10,900 nucleotides of DNA from Pseudomonadales bacterium (lineage in GTDB: Bacteria > Pseudomonadota > Gammaproteobacteria > Pseudomonadales > Azotimanducaceae), in NCBI GenBank assembly GCA_022448765.1, contig JAKUTI010000079.1:1-10900 (forward strand), read 5' to 3'. The notes under the pieces were generated by a model. The model ran no database searches. It was not told the DNA's origin and worked only from the letters and a program-made list of their open reading frames with translations. Made by a program: the position numbers and the translations under genes. Positions within the stretch are counted from its first letter, which is position 1; each line of letters begins with the position of its first letter. Positions 6,396 to 10,900 of the stretch are shown here, in pieces.

Positions 6396-7183
6396 TCACC
6401 CATCCACCGGGGTTCCCGTTTTTCAGCAAACGCTCGTGGACCTTCCAAGGTATCTGCACTTTGTTGGCGCTTCCTCTCCCATTCGTATTCGTTGTAAAAA
6501 GCCTGTGGCAACGCCATGTCGAGACCGCGCATCGCAGCTTCTTTTGTTGCCCTAACGGAGAGGGGGGCGCAACGCAGGATGTCCTCGATCCAACCATTTA
6601 CAGCCAAATCCAAACCGTCGAGTGATACCACTTGATTAACCAAACCAAGCTCGTACGCCCGTGCCGCCGTCATATGCCGTCCCGTCAGCAGATGACCCAT
6701 CGCAGGTTTGAGTCCGATCTGTCGCGGCAGACGATGCACGCCAACGGCTCCCGCTATCAGACCTCGACGAGGTTCTGGCAGACCAAACTCTGCATGTTCC
6801 GCGGCGACGATGATGTCACATGCCATCGCCAATTCGAGCCCGCCGCCTAAGGCGAAACCGTTCACCCGTGCGATCACGGGTTTGGCGAAATGCCAACGCT
6901 CAGTCAGCGATCGCGTCTCAATATTCTTCTGAGCCCAGTCAGCACGTTGTTCGGTCGTCGCGTTTCGTTCTCGCGCCCGGTGCTTTAGATCGGCACCGGC
7001 ACAAAACGCTCTGTCCCCTGAACCCGTGACGACCGCGAGCCATATATCGTCGTTATTTTCTACTTCATCGAAGTGTTGCGAAAGCTCCCAACGGAGATCC
7101 GGATTAAGAGAGTTTAAGGATTCCGGTCGATCCAACGTAATTCGTGCAACGTGCCCGTCTAACTCAAACTGGCTAACTTCCAC
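6392..7183 (-). CDS. Enoyl-CoA hydratase/isomerase (crotonase) family
   Basis: A 263-residue crotonase-fold enzyme of normal length, expected to add water to an enoyl-CoA in the cytoplasm. The oxyanion-hole strand is AFCAGADLK (59-67), and ALGGGLELAMACDI (111-124) forms the second oxyanion NH and contains Glu117. Glu137 in GLPEPRRGL is the second catalytic acid. Both acids of true hydratases are present, which argues for a hydratase over a decarboxylase or dehalogenase. RLPRQIG and the C-terminal KREPRW segment are typical. The overall pattern, and a CaiB-type transferase across the spacer, resemble CaiD-like crotonobetainyl-CoA hydratases, but no other carnitine gene is present. The start is GTG at 7183 with AAGGGG 8 bases upstream; no ATG fits better. 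It is first in unit C and diverges from the CoA-transferase. Confidence 0.92.
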   Translation of the reverse strand: MEVSQFELDGHVARITLDRPESLNSLNPDLRWELSQHFDEVENNDDIWLAVVTGSGDRAFCAGADLKHRARERNATTEQRADWAQKNIETRSLTERWHFAKPVIARVNGFALGGGLELAMACDIIVAAEHAEFGLPEPRRGLIAGAVGVHRLPRQIGLKPAMGHLLTGRHMTAARAYELGLVNQVVSLDGLDLAVNGWIEDILRCAPLSVRATKEAAMRGLDMALPQAFYNEYEWERKRQQSADTLEGPRAFAEKREPRWMGE

Positions 7184-7248
7184 GATCTAGTCCCCTTATG
7201 AGCTCGTGATAGGCTCCACAGCCTACGAGTAAGCGGGATGTCGGGCAA
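7184..7248. promoter_or_regulatory. Divergent control region between units C and D
   Basis: Sixty-five bases lie between the GTG at 7183 and the ATG at 7249. They must hold or closely flank the promoters of both units. The outstanding element is the inverted repeat at 7203-7229. No clear sigma-70 promoter pair is visible beside it. Confidence 0.5.
7203..7229. repeat. Interrupted inverted repeat, candidate operator
   Basis: Arms CTCGT (7203-7207) and AGGCT (7211-7215), separated by GAT, pair exactly with AGCCT (7220-7224) and ACGAG (7225-7229) around a CCAC centre. That is ten complementary pairs. The repeat is centred on 7216, the exact midpoint of the 65-base spacer, leaving 19 bases on each side before the two start codons. 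This symmetry suits an operator that controls both directions. It could also fold as a hairpin in either mRNA leader. The regulator is not in the window. Confidence 0.55.
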
Positions 7249-8463
7249 ATGCCAGCAAATTCACCGCGCATCAATCTGCTGGAAGGCGTGCGCATACTGG
7301 ATTTCACACACGTGCATGCCGGTCCACTGTGCACGTATCAACTCGCCCTGATGGGTGCGGACGTTATTAAAGTCGAAGCACCGGGAGCAGGTGATCAAAT
7401 GCGATCCATGGGCGAACAGCTCGCCCCAGGAATGTCACCCGGTTTCCTTGGCCAAAACGCGAACAAGCGTTCCATCGCTTTAGACCTGAAAACTGATGAC
7501 GGGGTTAAAGTCGTACGCCGACTGATGGGTGACGCCGATGTGATCGTGATCAACATGCGTCCAGGGACCGCGGATCGGTTAGGCATCGGGTACGAATCCG
7601 CTCAGAGCGCTAATTCATCGGTGATTTATTGTGCGATCTCGGGCTACGGACAGTCGGGTCCTGAAGCGGATCGAGCCGCGATGGACCATTTAATCCAGGG
7701 TGAATCCGGCATTTTCTTGGCAACGGGAACCGAGACCCAACCCGTTCGAGTAGGTTTCGCCATCGCGGACGCCGGTACAGCGGTCATCGCAAGTTCGGCC
7801 ATTCTCGGCGCGCTGGTCCGCCGTGGTCGTGAAGGTCCAGGAGCCTTCTTGGATGTTTCAATGCTTGAGTCTTGCATGGCGCTGATGGGGCTCAATTACT
7901 ACAACTTCTTTGCCACGGGCAAGGTCGGCCCAAGGGTCGGTCCCAATCCCTTAGCCCAAATCGGGTCCGCCGGTACCTGGCAAACGAAGGACGGGGTTCT
8001 GTTAGTTAATGCCAACAATCAACGCTTGTTCGAACGAATGGCCCGCGCACTGGGTTGCGACGCCTTATTGGAAGACGATCGCTTTCGTGACATCAACGCA
8101 TCAAGGAAACACCGTGATGAGCTGCGCACCATTTTCGGGGAGATATTCTCGACTAATACGGCAAGTCACTGGGACGATGTCCTTCGCAAGGCAGGTGTTC
8201 CGTCGGGACAATTAAAGAGTCCAGAAGAAGTCGTGCAACACCCGCAGCTGCAGTTTCGAAGAACTCTAACAAGCATGAGCAACGTGCCTGGCATGGACGA
8301 CGCGCTAACGTTCTTAGGCGCTGGATTTACCGTTGACGACTCACCCACGGTCCCGACAGCCATACCACCAACACTTGGTCGTGATAGCGACGAAATTTTG
8401 ACGGAGACGGGCATTTCAACTTCCGAAATTAAGCGCTTACGGCAAACCGGTGTGATCGCATGA
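7249..8463 (+). CDS. Family III (CaiB/BaiF) CoA-transferase
   Basis: A 404-residue acyl-CoA:carboxylate CoA-transferase that moves CoA from a donor thioester to a carboxylic acid in the cytoplasm. The N-terminal Rossmann-like part shows LLEGVRILDFTHVHAGP (10-26), GADVIKVEAPGAGD (36-49) and NANKRSIALDLK (70-81). Asp146 in MDHLIQGESG sits where the family's catalytic aspartate forms an anhydride intermediate. The length is the usual one for these interlocked dimers. The ATG at 7249 has only a weak upstream GCGGG; an ATG slightly upstream is out of frame. It is first in unit D, divergent from the hydratase, and its stop overlaps the start of the flavoprotein by ATGA. The pairing suggests that the acid it activates, or its CoA ester, is the flavoprotein's substrate. 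The substrate is not identifiable. Confidence 0.92.
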   Translation: MPANSPRINLLEGVRILDFTHVHAGPLCTYQLALMGADVIKVEAPGAGDQMRSMGEQLAPGMSPGFLGQNANKRSIALDLKTDDGVKVVRRLMGDADVIVINMRPGTADRLGIGYESAQSANSSVIYCAISGYGQSGPEADRAAMDHLIQGESGIFLATGTETQPVRVGFAIADAGTAVIASSAILGALVRRGREGPGAFLDVSMLESCMALMGLNYYNFFATGKVGPRVGPNPLAQIGSAGTWQTKDGVLLVNANNQRLFERMARALGCDALLEDDRFRDINASRKHRDELRTIFGEIFSTNTASHWDDVLRKAGVPSGQLKSPEEVVQHPQLQFRRTLTSMSNVPGMDDALTFLGAGFTVDDSPTVPTAIPPTLGRDSDEILTETGISTSEIKRLRQTGVIA

Positions 8464-9923
8464 CGCGCGTGGTCGTTGTGGGGGGAGGCAACGCTGCGCT
8501 ATGCGCGGCAATCAGTGCCCGTGAGCAAGGCGCCGAAGTTGTCCTGTTAGAACGCGCATCATACGATTTACGAGGAGGGAACTCGCGCTTCACCGCAGGT
8601 GCAATGCGAACCGTGTACGACGGCATCGACGACCTCAAGAAAATCATGCCCGACCTAACCCAATCCGAAATCGAGCGCACCGAATTTGGAACGTATACAC
8701 GTGAGGATTTCTACGACGATCTGGGGAGAGTCACCCACTATCGGATCGATCCCGACCTCGCCGAAACGTTGGTGGAAGAAAGCTATGGAACATTGGCCTG
8801 GATGCGAAAACACGGCATACGGTTTCTGCCACTCTACGGTCGCCAATCGTTCGAGGTTGAAGGGACCGTACGATTTTGGGGCGGTCTAACCGTGGAAGCT
8901 TGGGGTGGCGGTCCGGGTTTGGTCGATGGTCTGACGGAAATCGCAGAAAAAATCGGGGTGTCGATTCAATATCAAGCACGGGCGACCCGATTGTTAACCG
9001 ATTCGGGGAGCATTTGCGGCGTCGAAGTTGACGGCGCCTTGGTCGCTGCCGATGCAGTGGTATTAGCATGCGGGGGATTCGAATCCAATCCCGCATGGAG
9101 AACACGATACTTAGGTCCAGGTTGGGATTTAGCGCCCGTTCGAGGCACTCGGTTTAACACCGGCGACGGTATCAAGATGGCCACGGAAATTGGTGCAGCC
9201 ACAAGGGGCCACTGGTCTGGGTGTCACGCTGTTAGCTGGGACCTTAACGCGCCGGAATTTGGCGATCTTGAGGTGGGCGATAATTTCCAGAAGCATTCTT
9301 ACCCTCTGGGTATCATGGTTAATGCGCTCGGACAGCGATTCGTGGACGAGGGCGCCGATTTCCGCAACTACACTTACGCGCGTTACGGACGCGAAGTTCT
9401 TAAACAGCCCGGCCAATTCGCCTATCAGATTTTTGACCAAAAAGTGCAGCACCTGCTTAGGGATGAGTACCGAATAAAACAAGTGACCCGTATTAAAGCC
9501 GACACCCTGAGTGGATTAGCGCAACGCATGGAGACTGTGGATACTGAGAACTTCTTGAAGAGCGTGTCCGCTTACAACGCCGCATGCAACGTCGAAGCGT
9601 CATTTGACCCATCCGTAAAAGACGGTCTTTGCACGCAAGGCCTCTCAATTCCTAAATCCAATTGGGCCAATCCCATCGATACCCCACCCTTTGAGGCATA
9701 CGGTGTGACTTGTGGCATAACGTTCACGTTCGGTGGTCTCCATGTTGATCCCGAAGCTCGGGTCATCGACGAGGCTGGAAGCCCAATTCAGGGCCTTTAC
9801 GCGGCCGGAGAAATTGTCGGCGGCTTGTTTTACTTTAACTATCCCGGTGGTACGGGGCTGACTTCGGGTTCAGTGTTTGGACGGCTAGCCGGTAGCAACG
9901 CGGCAAACCAATCCAACTCGTAA
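8460..9923 (+). CDS. FAD-dependent dehydrogenase, TcuA/fumarate-reductase flavoprotein family
   Basis: A 487-residue FAD_binding_2 protein. The N-terminal dinucleotide motif is VVVVGGGNAA (4-13), followed by the flavin loop RGGNSRFTAGAMR (38-50), which is close to tricarballylate dehydrogenase TcuA. The middle contains RFVDEGADFRNYTYA, typical of the family. The C-terminus closes the FAD site with GGLHVDP, LYAAGEIVGG and NYPGGTGLTSGSVFGRLAG. The NRLGG-type segment that supplies a substrate-binding arginine in fumarate reductases reads GGTGLTSG here (463-470). Reduction of fumarate is therefore unlikely, and introduction of a C=C bond into another acid, ring ketone or CoA ester is more likely. 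No signal peptide, twin-arginine motif or haem motif is visible. The ATGA overlap with the CoA-transferase indicates coupling. No TcuB partner is present, so electrons may pass to a distant or general acceptor. Confidence 0.9.
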   Translation: MTRVVVVGGGNAALCAAISAREQGAEVVLLERASYDLRGGNSRFTAGAMRTVYDGIDDLKKIMPDLTQSEIERTEFGTYTREDFYDDLGRVTHYRIDPDLAETLVEESYGTLAWMRKHGIRFLPLYGRQSFEVEGTVRFWGGLTVEAWGGGPGLVDGLTEIAEKIGVSIQYQARATRLLTDSGSICGVEVDGALVAADAVVLACGGFESNPAWRTRYLGPGWDLAPVRGTRFNTGDGIKMATEIGAATRGHWSGCHAVSWDLNAPEFGDLEVGDNFQKHSYPLGIMVNALGQRFVDEGADFRNYTYARYGREVLKQPGQFAYQIFDQKVQHLLRDEYRIKQVTRIKADTLSGLAQRMETVDTENFLKSVSAYNAACNVEASFDPSVKDGLCTQGLSIPKSNWANPIDTPPFEAYGVTCGITFTFGGLHVDPEARVIDEAGSPIQGLYAAGEIVGGLFYFNYPGGTGLTSGSVFGRLAGSNAANQSNS

Positions 9924-9940
9924 GGCACATTACGTTCAAT

Positions 9941-10882
9941 TCATCGATAAGCGCTCAAGCTTTCGTTCATGACTTGGGCTCCATCTTCAGCTAACCACGC
10001 GGACAAGATTCCCTTCAAGCCCATCGTCAACGCAATCGGTTCCTCGAACATAAGATGGTGATGCGTCTGTGGGACATTGAATGAGGGCAATTTCCCCTGA
10101 GTCATCTCAGCCATGAAGGGCGCAGATTGCGCACCCTCATCACCGCTAGTTTCGCCGAGAATTACCGCTGAACGACACTGCATTTGTGCAAACTTGTGGT
10201 GTTGGTCTGAACCCATCTCTAGGTGGTCAAACATAGTCGGGTCGAACTTCCACGTCCAACCGCCCTGCACTCTTCTGAGCGAATGTTTAGCGATGTATTC
10301 CAACACACACTCGTGCTCGGTAGGTTGCTCGGGTAACAAGCGGAATCGACTGAGCGCTGTGTCCAGGTCCTCGTATACACGTGTCGTTCGCGGCCTCAAT
10401 GCTTCTCGTTGAGCTCGGAGTCCCCACTCGTTGTACGTGTCCGGATGCGCAACTGTGTAGTCCACTAAGATCACACCACCTAATTGCGATCCGTATCGAC
10501 TGCCTGCTTCAAGTGCGACGAACCCTCCAAAGCTATGGCCTACAACGAACGGGTGCGGTTGCTGGATTGCCTCGTCGACAACACCCCTAACCTCAGCGGC
10601 ATACGCAGCCCCGCTGTATTCGGGTCGCCAGTCGCTATCGCCATTGCCCGATAGATCTAGCGCTACGACTCGAAATTGATCAGCTAGAAAGGGCGCTACA
10701 AAACGCCACCACTCAAGATGAGCATTGCTCCCATGGACGAGCACGACACCCGGGTGGCTGATGTCGCCCCAACAGGCGTAATGGATATTAATGCCATCCA
10801 CCTTAACCGAAGAACTTTCACTCGGAGTACTTAGGGACCGCGCAAACCAAGCGGGTTCGCGCCCTAGCGGTGCTTTGCTCAT
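9941..10882 (-). CDS. Alpha/beta hydrolase, unit E
   Basis: A 313-residue alpha/beta hydrolase, probably cytoplasmic. Features numbered from the ATG at 10882 are oxyanion HG (50-51) in VVLVHGSN, the LDLSGNGDSDWRP loop, the elbow GHSFGG with Ser117, and a THHHLMFEEP motif (273-282) supplying the catalytic histidine. The usual acid region reads ILGETSGDEGAQ, with a displaced or uncertain acid, as in the unit A hydrolase. An N-terminal extension of about 25 residues precedes the fold; it is not a signal peptide. The ATG at 10882 has GGGA 7 bases upstream. The ATG at 10888 adds two residues but lies almost on top of that site. The gene converges on the flavoprotein with 17 bases between stops and no terminator visible there. 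Its substrate is unknown; neighbourhood suggests ester or lactone cleavage in the same pathway. Confidence 0.88.
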   Translation of the reverse strand: MSKAPLGREPAWFARSLSTPSESSSVKVDGINIHYACWGDISHPGVVLVHGSNAHLEWWRFVAPFLADQFRVVALDLSGNGDSDWRPEYSGAAYAAEVRGVVDEAIQQPHPFVVGHSFGGFVALEAGSRYGSQLGGVILVDYTVAHPDTYNEWGLRAQREALRPRTTRVYEDLDTALSRFRLLPEQPTEHECVLEYIAKHSLRRVQGGWTWKFDPTMFDHLEMGSDQHHKFAQMQCRSAVILGETSGDEGAQSAPFMAEMTQGKLPSFNVPQTHHHLMFEEPIALTMGLKGILSAWLAEDGAQVMNESLSAYR

Positions 10883-10900
10883 GTACATTTCCCAACTCGA

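Noticed and set aside
6392..8463. Carnitine (cai) operon
   Set aside because: CaiB-like and CaiD-like folds face each other, but no CaiA, CaiC, CaiT or CaiE homologue is present, and the neighbours point to a different pathway.
8731..9105. Minus-strand open frame of 124 codons
   Set aside because: It is wholly antisense to the well-supported flavoprotein gene, is arginine- and proline-rich, and has no family match that I recognise.
9924..9940. Terminator between the convergent flavoprotein and hydrolase genes
   Set aside because: The 17-base spacer holds no stem-loop or T-run.
1..10900. Mobile element, CRISPR array, defence system or structured RNA
   Set aside because: I saw no transposase, integrase, direct repeat series, tRNA-like fold or defence domain; almost all DNA is accounted for by metabolic genes.

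Overview
The window looks like a compact bacterial catabolic region. It is protein-dense on both strands, no gap exceeds about 115 bases, and many genes have clear GGAGG-type ribosome binding sites or 4-base overlaps. I see no tRNA, rRNA, transposase, phage gene, CRISPR array, regulator gene or transporter. The base composition is moderate in GC by eye. The enzyme repertoire (CoA-transferase III, enoyl-CoA hydratase, PhyH dioxygenase, metal-dependent amidohydrolase, several alpha/beta hydrolases) and a lipobox lipoprotein fit a free-living, probably Gram-negative organism such as an environmental proteobacterium. That assignment is inference, not proof.

Layout in five transcription units. (A) Minus, 1350 to 1: an alpha/beta hydrolase, then a lipoprotein gene that overlaps its 3' end and runs off the left edge. 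(B) Plus, 1403 to 3973: a carboxymuconolactone decarboxylase (CMD) family protein, a TIM-barrel amidohydrolase, and a second alpha/beta hydrolase coupled to it through a TTGA overlap. (C) Minus, 7183 to 3970: enoyl-CoA hydratase, zinc alcohol dehydrogenase (ATGA overlap), PaaI-type thioesterase, PhyH-type dioxygenase. (D) Plus, 7249 to 9923: CaiB-type CoA-transferase and a TcuA/fumarate-reductase-like flavoprotein (ATGA overlap). (E) Minus, 10882 to 9941: a third alpha/beta hydrolase. A and B diverge from a 52-base spacer. C and D diverge from a 65-base spacer that carries an interrupted inverted repeat exactly at its centre. B and C converge so tightly that their stop codons share one CTAG.

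Working together (inference): units C and D read as a CoA-thioester route. An acid is loaded onto CoA by the CaiB-type transferase, desaturated by the flavoprotein, hydrated by the hydratase and oxidised by the dehydrogenase, with the thioesterase releasing or recycling CoA and the PhyH enzyme adding a hydroxyl. Units A and B supply hydrolytic, decarboxylating or lactone-opening chemistry reminiscent of the PcaC/PcaD and ACMSD/LigI families. The substrate cannot be read from sequence; an aromatic, terpenoid or branched or cyclic acid is plausible. I recognise every family, but I do not recognise the combination as a named pathway, so the most interesting reading is an uncharacterised degradation cluster rather than a new kind of genetic system.
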